NCBI GenBank assembly: GCA_025201705.1
Contig: MU616991.1
Span: 1 to 27,986 of the forward strand
DNA from: Dissophora ornata
Taxonomy: Eukaryota; Mortierellomycota; Mortierellomycetes; Mortierellales; Mortierellaceae
Direction: 5' to 3'
Length of the DNA: 27,986 nucleotides
In this document: positions 19,060 through 27,986 of the stretch, one piece after another
Numbering within the stretch: the stretch's first letter is position 1
Layout of the letters: each line of letters opens with the position of its first letter
Notes under the pieces: generated by a model
What the model saw: the letters and a program-made list of their open reading frames with translations, nothing else
Told to the model about the DNA's origin: nothing
Databases searched by the model: none
Position numbers and translations under genes: made by a program

Positions 19060-20630
19060 AAGATGAAGGGCAGTTTAAATTCCGGCCTCAGAAGGCAAAG
19101 CACCGTGGAACTACAGTAAAGACTCGCAGGAGCAGTATGACTACACTGTCATTGGGGTTTCGTCTATCTCCTCCATGCGCACTCCATCCAGCCTCTGCTA
19201 TACCAGCGTGTACCTCCATGGATATTCTCTTGAGATCGCTTGTTCAATCCTTGTTTCTGTTATCCGTTCCTTTAGGCGGTGCCGCAGGATGTGTCGTCAC
19301 AGCCAGGATAGCGGAGGATCTCAATGTCAAGGCGCTTGTCCTGGTAGCAGGATATACAGATGAGCCGCTGATTTTACGCGCTCCTGGTCTGACTTTTGCA
19401 AGGTTTGGGCCCAAGGATGACTGGAACCTGAGTGCCACGCAACAGGAGCACGCTTCCGGACGCTCCCTGCTACAACCGAGAGGCAAGATGCTGGGATGGC
19501 CCTCTGCCATGAACGCTATGATGTACCACCTAGGACCTGCTTCGGATTATGACGAGACGTTGGTGCCAACTTGAAGGACCATCTCGGCCTCACCATCTTT
19601 TACCAAGCAAACGATCGCTGCAAAACCGTTCAAGAGAGCCTCAAATTCCGAGCTGGTTTAACCTCTCTTCTCAGCTTTGCGAAGCACGGTACTGGAACTC
19701 TGACGACTAATCCTGCCAAAGGCGTCTTTTTTGTGCGCCTGGAGGACAGAGCGCCAGAGTTTGCTGAACGCGAAAAGGCAAATAGAACGTGCCTAGACAG
19801 GACGAGTTGCCCTCAATCGCCGCATTTGGAACTCATCTACTTGCCGGGTTACCGTCGCGGCCAGGGCACTGTATTGCCTTCCGATTTAAATAAACCTTGC
19901 GATCCTTCTATGTTGATGAGACTACGCACAACAAAGATTTTTGTAAAAAGTGAAACCTGGATGTTGATATGGCTAATCTTATTTACGCGATCGGCTCTCA
20001 CACATGCTGCACAGTCAACATTCGAACCAAGCAAACTGTGGGTGATTGGAGCCACTCATCGACCCGCACTATCTGTCGGAATCATTTGATGTGAGGGTGT
20101 TTGTGGAAGCAGCTCGATTCTTGCGAATGGTGAGGTGTAAGCTTAATGAGGACCCTGAGATCGGAGGCTGGGAGGTGCATCCAGGCGAAAAGGCAGCTGC
20201 AAATGGTGATTACGAGGCTCCACAGAGACATGCTGGAGTAAATGTTGAGACATACTATCATCCCGTGTCCACCTGCAAGGTTCGGTCATAGTGTAGCATA
20301 CTGCGCACACAAGGCTTCATCCCCACAGGCTCTGGCTCTAACTTGTATTGACTCGTGTTTATCCCGATCATCTTCCTTTCCCTCGCTCGGGTCATACCGA
20401 GATGGACCCTTCGTCCGATTCCATGTCGGTGGTCGAGGCACGCCTGAATGTTTATGGGATTGAGCGTCTCCGAGTAATCGATGCAAGCTTCATACCCAAG
20501 GTCCCTGCGGCGCACGCATGCGCCCCAATGGTGATGATTGCGGATAAGGGCAACGCAAAGGACTGGTTCGACCCTGAGGTCCAGCCCAGGGAAAACCAAT
20601 GGCGGAGTAAAGACACCAAAGAGAGTCATC
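19060..20630 (+). pseudogene. GMC (glucose-methanol-choline) oxidoreductase pseudogene
   Basis: Pieces of one GMC flavoenzyme appear in order but in different frames. They are: YDYTVIG (start of the FAD-binding motif, about 19,135); GAAGCVVTARIAEDLNVKAL and RGKMLGWPSAMNAMMYHLG (19,275-19,550), where the family signature GGSS is changed to GWPS; VGANLKDHLGLTIFYQ (about 19,565); PHLELIYLPGYRRGQG (about 19,820); SFDVRVFVEAARFLRMV (about 20,080); ETYYHPVSTCK, the first catalytic His region (about 20,250); and LRVIDASFIPKVPAAHACAP with the second catalytic position (about 20,470). Intact enzymes oxidise alcohols or choline-like substrates with FAD. Roughly 170 residues expected between DYDE and VGANL are missing, and there are in-frame stops and frame changes near 19,160, 19,563, 19,870-20,045 and 20,290. 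Some breaks (19,160-19,275 and 20,281-20,400) look like old introns. It cannot encode a functional enzyme. Confidence 0.88.
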
Positions 20631-20853
20631 AACACCCAATCGGACAGAGATGGAGAGAGACATGTAAAAAAATGAACTCTAATACGAAATCACACAGGTA
20701 CGCAGGGGCATGACCATATTTAGGCACTGAGAACCCTCCGCTATGTGGGATCACAAACATGGTTTCCGAGGTTTCATTCGCAAATTCTTAAATATGCCTC
20801 GACCCCCCAAATGTCCGAGCATCATTCACAAGTATCCACCGATATCCGTATCC

Positions 20854-20907
20854 CACATCCACACATCCACACATCCACATACCCACCCACACCCACATAC
20901 CCATCCA
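20854..20907 (+). repeat. CA-rich short tandem repeat in the protoglobin leader
   Basis: Three perfect 8-bp units of CACATCCA (20854-20877) are followed by looser ACCCACA/CATACCCA repeats that run up to five bases before the protoglobin start codon, so they lie in its 5' UTR or core promoter. Confidence 0.75.
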
Positions 20908-20911
20908 TACC

Positions 20912-21631
20912 ATGCCTTCCCTTGCTACAGACTCTGCCGCCCACAAGATGGAACACATCGAGCGGTCCAAGCTCTACACCGACCCCGTCTACCGCTTCCA
21001 GTATGTCGCCAACTTCATGGACTTTGGCGATGACGACGTCGACGCCATCAAGGGCGCCGCTGAGCTCATCAAGCCCCTTGTCCCTACCGTCGTCGACGCC
21101 GTCTACCGAAAGCTGCACACCTTCGACATCACCTGGGACGTCATGGCTAAGCGCCACGAGGGCTTCACCCCCAGCGGATCCAAGGTCATCGAAAAGTCGT
21201 CCGAACTCAGCGAGGATGCAGACCAGATCAAGTTCCGCAAGGACATGCTGAGCCGCTACTTTGCTAAGCTGCTCGAAAACCCCTACGACGAGCGCATGAT
21301 TAAGTACCTCGAGTACGTCGCCCGCATCCACACTGATACCCCCACCAAGAAGAGCAAGATCAACGTCGATCTGATCCACATCAACGCATTGCTTGGCTAC
21401 GTCGAGACCGTTCTAATCGGAGGTGTCAAATCGCTCAATCTGGACCGTGACACGGAATACAAGGCCATCACCGCTTTCGGAAAACTGCTCTGGATCCAGA
21501 ACGACTTCTTCATCAAGTTCTATTGCAGGGACGGAGCTGAGTACCTTGAAGACTCTGCCTCAGCTAACACGACTGCCGTGGCCGTGAGACAGCCTGGCAT
21601 CTTTGCCCGTCTCTGGAACTTCTTCTTCTAG
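20912..21631 (+). CDS. Stand-alone protoglobin (globin-sensor domain protein)
   Basis: A single-exon gene of 239 residues. The whole chain matches the protoglobin/globin-coupled-sensor fold: a pre-A region (DPVYRFQYVANFMDFGDDDV), a B-helix VDAVYRKLHTFDIT (about 61-74) with Tyr65 at the usual distal-pocket position, the F-helix KYLEYVARIHT with His140 as the likely proximal haem ligand, and later helices with VDLIHINALLGYVETVLIGG and FGKLLWIQNDFFIKFY. Protoglobins bind O2, CO or NO through haem. There is no kinase, cyclase or methyl-accepting domain, so the protein is a bare sensor or gas-binding globin; its partner is unknown. The C terminus ends in a hydrophobic, aromatic patch (FARLWNFFF) that could touch a membrane. 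No intron is seen, unlike most neighbours, and codon use is strongly C-biased at third positions, suggesting good expression. The start has a CACC-like context (ATACC-ATG). Confidence 0.9.
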   Translation: MPSLATDSAAHKMEHIERSKLYTDPVYRFQYVANFMDFGDDDVDAIKGAAELIKPLVPTVVDAVYRKLHTFDITWDVMAKRHEGFTPSGSKVIEKSSELSEDADQIKFRKDMLSRYFAKLLENPYDERMIKYLEYVARIHTDTPTKKSKINVDLIHINALLGYVETVLIGGVKSLNLDRDTEYKAITAFGKLLWIQNDFFIKFYCRDGAEYLEDSASANTTAVAVRQPGIFARLWNFFF

Positions 21632-21688
21632 ACATTACCCTCCAGCATTTAGAACCTTGTACGTTATTCTTGTTACCTGTAAACGAAA

Positions 21689-21694
21689 AATAAA
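21689..21694 (+). promoter_or_regulatory. Polyadenylation signal of the protoglobin gene
   Basis: AATAAA lies 58 bases past the protoglobin stop codon. The convergent TAF8 gene has its own minus-strand AATAAA at 21732-21737, so the two 3' ends meet or slightly overlap near 21,712. Confidence 0.75.
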
Positions 21695-21731
21695 TAGCAT
21701 GTATCCTTATTTAGTGTTTCATGTGGGTGTT

Positions 21732-21737
21732 TTTATT
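21732..21737 (-). promoter_or_regulatory. Polyadenylation signal of the TAF8 gene
   Basis: AATAAA on the minus strand begins 14 bases past the TAF8 stop codon, giving a very short 3' UTR. Confidence 0.65.
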
Positions 21738-21750
21738 ATTATTGTTGCCA

Positions 21751-23299
21751 CTACTGTGGATCAATATCCATGCTGACCAGCTTCAGCTGGCCACTGTAAG
21801 CACTCTCCTGTCGTAGTCGCTTGTGGCTGAGATTCTGCTCGAGCTCCTCCATTGCACTCTGCTGCTCCTTGCGCATCCTCCGCCTCTCCTTTCTCCACTC
21901 TGATTTCATTGCCACAACACCGCCAACCGAACCTGATCCGCTGACATTCAGGTTACCACTCAGCGAATCTCCACGATGATGCCCACTCTGCAGTTCATGA
22001 AGCTGTGACTGATGGAGTATGCGGCCACTCTCGCGGTTAGAGGCGCTCAACTGCTGCTGTCGCTTTGAAAACTCATAGTTGACAACAGGTAAAGCCTCCA
22101 GTTTTGTGAGGGCTCGTCGATCAATGCTTTCTGCCGATTCCTGTTCTTCCTTGACTATTAATAAGTCTGCTGTTACTCCAGCTGCGGATCCGTCCTTATG
22201 AGCTGCCGCCATTGCGACCTTATTTTCCGCTGCCATGAGCCGCTTCAAATTTGATTCCACGAGTCGAGATTGCTCGGCATTGAGCTCTCTGATCTTTTGA
22301 GGATCGGTTGGTCGTTTTACAAACACCTAAAATGGAGGGGTGAAAGAGGTGTGTTCAGGAAGCCTGAGTCTAGCGCTCTCATCTTGTCTTTTTTGCCTGT
22401 GTCGCCTACATAGCACTTACAGGGGTCTGTTTGTATGAATGCTTGCTAGGGAAAGGTGGCAGATGGTCCGGTACAACCGTCCTTGCAGTGACTTTTGCGC
22501 CAGGTGTTGAAGACGCTGCTGGCTCTTCGTCTTCGCTATCAGAATTGTCTTCAATATCGGAATCCAGCAAAGCAGCTCTTCTCTCCTTTTTCTTCTGTGG
22601 TTTAGCTATCGTTTCCTGCAACGGTCCTCGGAGCAACGGTGTTTCTAATAACTCATCAAAGCAGCAATACACAAAAACATTTTTTTAAGCGTTAGTTATT
22701 GTAGTATCGCTGCTTGAATACCCTGCCTGTACTTTGTGTCGGTCGAAAAACTGATGATTGCATACTTGAATGTGAGGCGGTCTTGACATACGACGCCAGA
22801 CTGGCGGGGTTTAGGTTCATGTCAGCGAAAGCCTGCTGAAGGTCGTGAATATTGGGCCGCGTGCGCCCTGCAAGTTCTGCAAAGGAGTGGGCAATAGAGT
22901 ACATTTGTTGGGTATCTAGTTCCGTATGTCAAAGAGCTGCCCTGTTACAAGCTGCGTGGAGAATCCTGCAACAATTTGCAACCATTTCTTCGGATAGGTT
23001 ATGTGACCCTTACAGTTTTCAAAGGCATGGGTAAGCGATTCGAGGGCCGAGGCGGTGATGCCCTCAAAACCTGCATCCAGTGCCAGCACCGAGACGAGTT
23101 TTCTGCACGTTGCCTCTGCGGTGGCACTGTCCATAATATTTTTGGGAGGTGCGCGTTGGCTCCATGGCGATGTAAGAACTTGCTTCTGGCGTGGCTTCTG
23201 TCCCAATCCCTGTCCATGGCCCCGCATCCTGGTAGCACTGGTACTAGGTGCAGGGGTGCTGTTGCTCGAAGGCTGGAAAACGGCAATGATGTCCGACAT
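21751..23299 (-). CDS. TAF8: TFIID subunit TAF8
   Basis: Four exons, 23299-23014, 22915-22766, 22644-22421 and 22326-21751, encode 411 residues. A Ser/Pro-rich N terminus precedes a histone-fold (bromodomain-associated) domain at about 57-135. With exons 1 and 2 joined, its central helix SLTHAFENYTQQMYSIAHSF plus AELAGRTRP lines up without gaps to the equivalent helix of human TAF8 as I recall it, which supports that splice. The TAF8 C-terminal signature VPDHLPPFPSKHSYKQTP (about 203-220) follows an acidic Asp/Glu-rich linker and continues VFVKRPTDPQKIRELNAEQS. The C-terminal part is charged, with RKERRRMRKEQQ and KRLRQES resembling nuclear signals. TAF8 pairs with TAF10 through the histone fold and helps build TFIID around TAF2 and TAF6. 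The exon 2 donor GTATGC (22765) is preferred because it is phase-correct; a GTATTC further along is out of phase. It shares a 227-bp promoter with UBP14. Confidence 0.9.
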
Positions 23300-23526
23300 T
23301 ACTACTCATGTATCTGGGTGCGGATCTCTTTGTGCTTGACTGATTTGTGTTGAATGGATTGAAGAGCGAAGCCAAGCTGCGGTGCCAACTATATAGTGGC
23401 TTGCAAGGACTAGAAGTCACGGCTGGAGGCTGGACTCTGGAGAGGGAGAGTAAGTCAAGCGGAGAATGCCTTCGCCCCCACATCTCTCCCACACACACTC
23501 CTCTCCATTCCCCACCTCCTTCTACT
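23300..23526. promoter_or_regulatory. Divergent promoter between TAF8 and UBP14
   Basis: A 227-bp gap between the two start codons. The palindromic CTATATAG at 23389-23396 is a TATA-like element about 130 bp before the UBP14 start and 90 bp before the TAF8 start. Confidence 0.5.
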
Positions 23527-26500
23527 ATGGCAGCGTGCCCTCATGTCTCAACCGTCCGTCTCTCGGTGCCTTCGCACTCTGCACAGATCTACAAGGACGA
23601 GTGCACCCTTTGCTACGACAGCCCCGTAAGCCCTTTCTTCTTCAAAAATCGTGTGGAGGCGCGTGGACTCTACGAACGCGTGTTTGCCTTCGGCCGCGCT
23701 CAACTTTACACCTATGAGCGATTCAACTCACTCTGCCTATTTCTAACCATACATTGAACGTGAACGTTTCCAAAGGATAACGAGGGCGGTCTGGACGTGT
23801 GCCTCTCCTGCTTCAACGGAGGCTGCACTGACCCTGAGCGTTACCATGCCATCCAGCACTACACCAAGTCTGGCCATCCACTGGCACTAAACATCAAGCG
23901 AGTCAAGTTGCCAAAGGATGTCAGGGTAAGTCTTGAAAATCGCGCAGTATCTCGCTGCGCAGGCGACCGCAGTTCACTTTAATGATTAGACACTAACACA
24001 TCCCGTATTCTAGAACGGTGAAGAACCTCCTCAGAAAATTACAAAGATTGCGATCGTACCCGAAAACGACGCGGACCTTTACGAATACTTTACCACTGTC
24101 AAATGTTACGACTGCGGCGGCGTCGAGGTCGACAAGACTGTAGGAGAGGTGAGCAGCATAATCCAGTGCCATGTACCCTATGACACATTTGCGCTTCAAA
24201 CTAAGGACCTCTCTTCCCCTCCAGATCCCGAAAGTCGTCGACGCGATCATGACGTCGTTGTCAGCCTCCCGGCAATCCGAGATCAAAGCCTGGGAAGAAG
24301 AGATCGTCTCTTGCGAGCATATCCAAAACCTCAATCAAGTATCCGAAAAGACTGTCTCAGCAGGTATGCATGCGATGAGGATGACGCATACCACATCCTC
24401 ACCTGCTTGCGAATAGGGGCAGGGGCTGAGTTAAAAGTGGGGCGTAATTGACTAAAACTACATCTTGTTGTCGCTGCAGAGAATGCTCACTGTGCCAATT
24501 GCGATCTTAAGGAGAACCTGTGGCTCTGCCTTGTGTGCGGCAATCTCGGATGCGGACGTCAGCAATTTGGCGGTACTGGTGGCAATGGCCATGGACTTGC
24601 CCATTTTGATGCAACAGGGCACGGCGTTGCTTGCAAGCTTGGGACTATCACGCCCGAGGGAACAGCAGGTTTGTGGATTTGCTAGAAGATCTAGAAGATC
24701 GATGCTAAATGAGTGTATGTACCCTAATACGGCTCCTGATGGAATTCGTAGACATTTATTGCTACCATTGCAATAACGAGCGCTCGGACGATCAACTGGG
24801 AAAGCACCTAGCACAGTTCGGCATCAAAGTCGAGTCGCAGCAGAAGACTATTAAATCTTTAACTGAGCTGGTTAGTAAAGCCGCCTGCGTAATATAACTG
24901 ACGATCACATCGTTGATAAGGTGCAGAGCTAACTGCATTGCACCTCTGTTCATTGTTAGTCCTTGGAACAGAACCAAAATTTCAACTTTAACATGTTTAC
25001 CAAAGATGGCAAAGCATATGAGCCATTGTTTGGACCTGGCTACACAGGATTCAAGAACCTCGGCAATAGGTAAGGACATCTGCTCATTTTTTATAGAGGT
25101 CAAAAAACTGCGACAGTCTTGATGCTTTTTATTGAGGTCTGAACAAACTTGTCTGTTTCATAGCTGCTACATGGCCTCGGTTCTTCAATCGGCGTTTGAC
25201 CTCCCAGCCTTTGTTTCGAGGTGCGTTGTAGTGTCTATAATAAGAAATCGTCTGACGGCTATCTTTTGTGAATTTAACAGAGTGATCGACATCATCTAGA
25301 TATAATGATCTCGAGCACTCGCAAAAATGCCCTCAGGAGCCAGGAAAATGCCTGCAGTGCCAGTTGGCAAAGGTGGCCGATGGCCTTTTAAGCGGACGCT
25401 ATTCTACACCAGTGATTTCTGACAGTGGAGAGGTGCAAGGCCAGGACGGCATAGCACCAGGAATGCTCAAGGCCCTGATTGGGCAAGGTCATCCCGAGTT
25501 CTCGACCATGAGGCAACAGGTATGAGTACACTTACTTTCTTTTTCAAGGCCTAGTGAAGCCCTTCTGACAGCGATGAACTATTGCTATAATCACCATGTG
25601 CGCTGTGTGGCGTCAATAGGACTCGTTCGAGTTTTTCCAACATTTGGTTAAGACTATAACGCAGAATGAGCGCAATAGTGGCAATGACCCTACAAAGACA
25701 TTCGAGTTCTCAAACGAGCAACGTCTACAGTGTACCGACTGCAAAAAAGTCCGATACTCTCGAGTCACTACAACAGCACTCACCATCCCAGTCCCTGCGA
25801 CCAAGAAGGCTAGCACAGGCGAGGAAGATGAATATGAAAGCGTTACTCTCGAACGATGCCTCGACGCCTATGTTTCTGTGGAAACTCTCCCTTACAATTG
25901 TCCCAGTTGCCAAAAGAACACTTTTGTCAACAAGTAAGAATGTTATCCTTCCGTTTTCTTTGTCATGACTCCGTTTACAAACGTAAGTTTACTGATTCAT
26001 CTTCCTGTTGGATATAGAACGAACCGGTTCGCAACGTTCCCAGAAGTACTGGTGATCAACATGAGACGCTTCGAGTATCAGAATTGGGTTCCAAGAAAAC
26101 TGGGTAGGTCTAGTGAACTGTTTGACTATTCCCCATTGGGCCTTGTCCTTTTTGGTATACTAATAGGATACACTATTGTCTTTGATAGCCGTACCAATCA
26201 TCTTGTCGGAGGGTGAGATTGACCTCGAAAAGTATCGCGGACATGGCCAACGGCCGAATGAGGAGTCCCTTCCGGAGGACACCCCAGCAGCTTCCGCAGG
26301 CCCCAGCTATGATGAAGCGGCATTAGAACAGCTCCAGATGATGGGTTTCCCACTGGTCCGCTGCCAGAAGGCGCTCTTGGCGACCAATAACCAGGGGTCA
26401 GAAGTAGCTATGGACTGGCTCATTCAACATATGGAAGATCCTGACATCGATGATCCCATCGTGACAAACACCTCCTCTGGTGCGGCTTCAAGCGCCAACC

Positions 26501-26871
26501 CAGAACAGATTGCTCAGTTGGCAGACATGGGCTTCACGGACAAGCAGGCCAAGAGGGCTCTGAAAGAGACTGGCGGGGACATGGAGCGTGCTGTCGAGTG
26601 GCTCTTTAGCCACATGGATACACCCATGGATGACGATGAAGGCGGAAGCGCAGCCCCCGCTGATTCTGCAGCACACCTTGATGCGACAAAGAAGGGTAAC
26701 TATAAGCTTTCATCTTTTATATCGCACAAGGGACCGTCAGTTCACTGCGGACACTATGTCAGTCACATCAAGAAGGGTGACCAGTGGGTTCTCTTTAACG
26801 ACAACAAGGTTGTTGCAGACCTCAAGGCGCCCATTGGCGATGCTTACATGTACGTTTTCAAGCGGGTGTAA
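23527..26871 (+). CDS. UBP14: Ubiquitin carboxyl-terminal hydrolase UBP14/USP5 (isopeptidase T)
   Basis: Twelve exons (23527-23625, 23776-23925, 24014-24148, 24225-24363, 24480-24668, 24752-24870, 24960-25069, 25164-25220, 25300-25519, 25620-25933, 26018-26103, 26189-26871) encode 766 residues, close to yeast Ubp14 (about 780). The domain order is that of USP5: an N-terminal variant zinc finger (CTLCYDSPDNEGG to CLSCFNGGC), the ZnF-UBP at about 179-250 (CANCDLKENLWLC, CGNLGCGRQQFGGTGG) that reads the free Gly-Gly end of ubiquitin, the Cys box GFKNLGNSCYM with Cys315, two UBA domains inside the catalytic core (LEQLQMMGFPLVRCQKAL and IAQLADMGFTDKQAKRAL), and the His box HCGHYVSHIKK with His728, then FNDNKV with Asp744. 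The enzyme disassembles unanchored polyubiquitin chains, keeping free ubiquitin available and proteasomes unclogged. Intron 7 splits the codon just before the catalytic Cys. An AATAAA follows at 26946. Confidence 0.96.
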
Positions 26872-26945
26872 AGTGCCTAGGGACATAGTCTAGATTGTTT
26901 GTCATGGCAATAGCTGGATTTATTGGTTTGTTTTCTAGACAACGA

Positions 26946-26951
26946 AATAAA
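26946..26951 (+). promoter_or_regulatory. Polyadenylation signal of the UBP14 gene
   Basis: AATAAA lies 75 bases past the UBP14 stop codon. The remaining ~200 bp to the end of the convergent DPH4 gene show no other feature. Confidence 0.75.
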
Positions 26952-27159
26952 GACGTGCGGAAGAGCTAGTATGAGCTTCAGCTCCCATGATGGCTGTGCC
27001 CTTGCTCCTAGCGGACGCACTTGCTACATCCCAACCCAGTGGGACAGCGGGACAGCTGGCGGTGACACCCATGTAATTTGATCTGAGAGTTTTCCATGTC
27101 GCCAACTCCTATCCAATGTCTGTTTGGAGCTACCTTGATCAAGGCTGCCACTACAGCAA

Positions 27160-27789
27160 TCAGTTACCATCCTCATCATCCTCTGCTGCTTCGTAATGGA
27201 TCCTGACAATAAGCGAGCAGGTCGAGCAGACGACAGTATCCACTCCTAGTTCCAGCTCATCTTCAGATACGACATACTCTCCACTGCATCGACAAGGCGA
27301 GGAATAGACGCCGGTTTCTATCAACGAGTTATGCAAGATACAAGGATTGATTAGCAAATGCACTGAGAGTGTTCTGGGTAAAGACTGATCAAACGAGACA
27401 CACCTTCATCGAACTCCATGTCATCTAGATCGATATCGTCGTTGACCTGCCCGTTGGCCCGAAGTCTCACAGCCTTGAGCGAAGAGTCGTAAAAGGCCCG
27501 CTGAGCTGGCAGGCGAAGGCACTCCCATGCTTCTTTGATATCTTGTAGTGGGATCAGCGTAGGTGCGATCGAGGATGTCTGCAGCGACTGGTTCTGTTGC
27601 TGCTTGTCGGGATGGTGCTATCAAAAGAATTCGTTTCAGTCAGACTGTCACCAGCAAGTCTCTCTGTGTCATAAGGCGATGCAAAGAGATTGCTCGTACG
27701 ATTAGAAGCAGCTTTTGGTATTGCAGCTTGATCTCTGCGGATGCTGCGTCCTCAGAGACACCCAGAATCGCATAGTAGTCCTTGAGCAT
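27160..27789 (-). CDS. DPH4: Diphthamide biosynthesis protein 4 (J-domain plus CSL zinc finger)
   Basis: Three exons, 27789-27700, 27617-27404 and 27317-27160, encode 153 residues, matching the family's usual size (about 150-170). Exon 1 starts MLKDYYAILGVSEDAASAEI, the first J-domain helices; exon 2 opens with HHPDK, giving the HPD motif at residues 32-34, and continues with IKEAWECLRLPAQRAFYDSS. Exon 3 carries the CSL zinc finger: Cys110 and Cys112 (SPCRCSGEY), Cys132 and Cys135 (VVCSTCSL). DPH4 (Jjj3, DNAJC24) binds iron or zinc, helps electron transfer to the DPH1-DPH2 enzyme and stimulates Hsp70; it acts in the first step of diphthamide formation on elongation factor 2 in the cytosol. 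The ATG at 27789 is the first in frame after an upstream TGA. Confidence 0.93.
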
Positions 27790-27913
27790 GACCGAGGGTA
27801 ATGGCAAACAACATCATAGAAGAAAAAAAAAAAGGTTTTGCATGCTGCAGTTTGGGTTTGTCGGTACATCAAAGCCACTGCTGGGCACATCTTATCCCTT
27901 CCCCTGTTAAGGG

Positions 27914-27986
27914 TTAGGATAATTCTACAACATGGTCGATGTTGAAATTATAGAGGTCGTAGTAGGGGCGCTGGTCGTCCAAGAGT
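27914..27986 (-). CDS. C-terminal end of a gene running off the right edge (partial)
   Basis: From the window edge one minus-strand frame is open for about 23 codons (LLDDQRPYYDLYNFNIDHVV and a few more) and ends with TAA at 27916-27914. The composition, with many aromatic residues and few rare codons, looks like real protein, but the piece is too short to name. The DPH4 start lies 124 bp further left on the same strand. It may be a terminal exon. Confidence 0.4.
   Translation of the reverse strand, partial: LLDDQRPYYDLYNFNIDHVVELS

Overview
The window is genomic DNA from a filamentous fungus. Most genes are broken by short GT-AG introns, intergenic spaces are small, several 3' ends carry AATAAA signals, and the gene content is fungal (a siderophore-type GATA repressor, a UBP14 deubiquitinase, TAF8, a mitochondrial uL29, DPH4 and a fungal protoglobin). 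The style (many short phase-shifting introns, Q/H/P-rich regulators) suggests an early-diverging fungus, possibly Mortierellomycota; that placement is inference. I spliced the exons by hand, and every model below keeps frame through all its junctions.

Layout, left to right: a DH-PH RhoGEF (minus, 140-3632); an empty ~1 kb; mitochondrial ribosomal protein uL29m (minus, 4617-5373), divergent from an SDS22-like LRR protein with a lysine-rich tail (plus, 5619-7654); a small four-exon unknown protein (minus, 7836-8969); a very large iron-responsive GATA repressor of the SreA/Urbs1/Fep1 class (minus, 9375-14689), whose first zinc finger is split by a 1.17-kb intron; a 2.8-kb intergenic region holding two perfect ATCWGATAA iron-GATA sites and a perfect hairpin; a small coiled-coil plus RRM protein (plus, 17455-18459); a decayed stretch with an unplaced minus ORF and a clear GMC-oxidoreductase pseudogene (about 19,060-20,630); a stand-alone protoglobin (plus, 20912-21631), convergent with TAF8 (minus, 21751-23299); UBP14/USP5 (plus, 23527-26871), divergent from TAF8; DPH4 (minus, 27160-27789); and the probable C-terminal end of another minus gene at the right edge.

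Most genes are unrelated housekeeping genes, and I see no operon-like cluster. The regulatory focus is the iron repressor: it has every hallmark of the family (two GATA fingers, the C-X5-C-X8-C-X2-C iron-sensing block between them, a C-terminal coiled coil), and the large upstream region carries the family's own binding motif twice in inverted orientation, which points to autoregulation or iron control of the neighbouring RRM gene. I did not find a new defence or mobile system. The strongest unusual features are this iron-GATA locus, the GMC pseudogene and the stand-alone fungal protoglobin.
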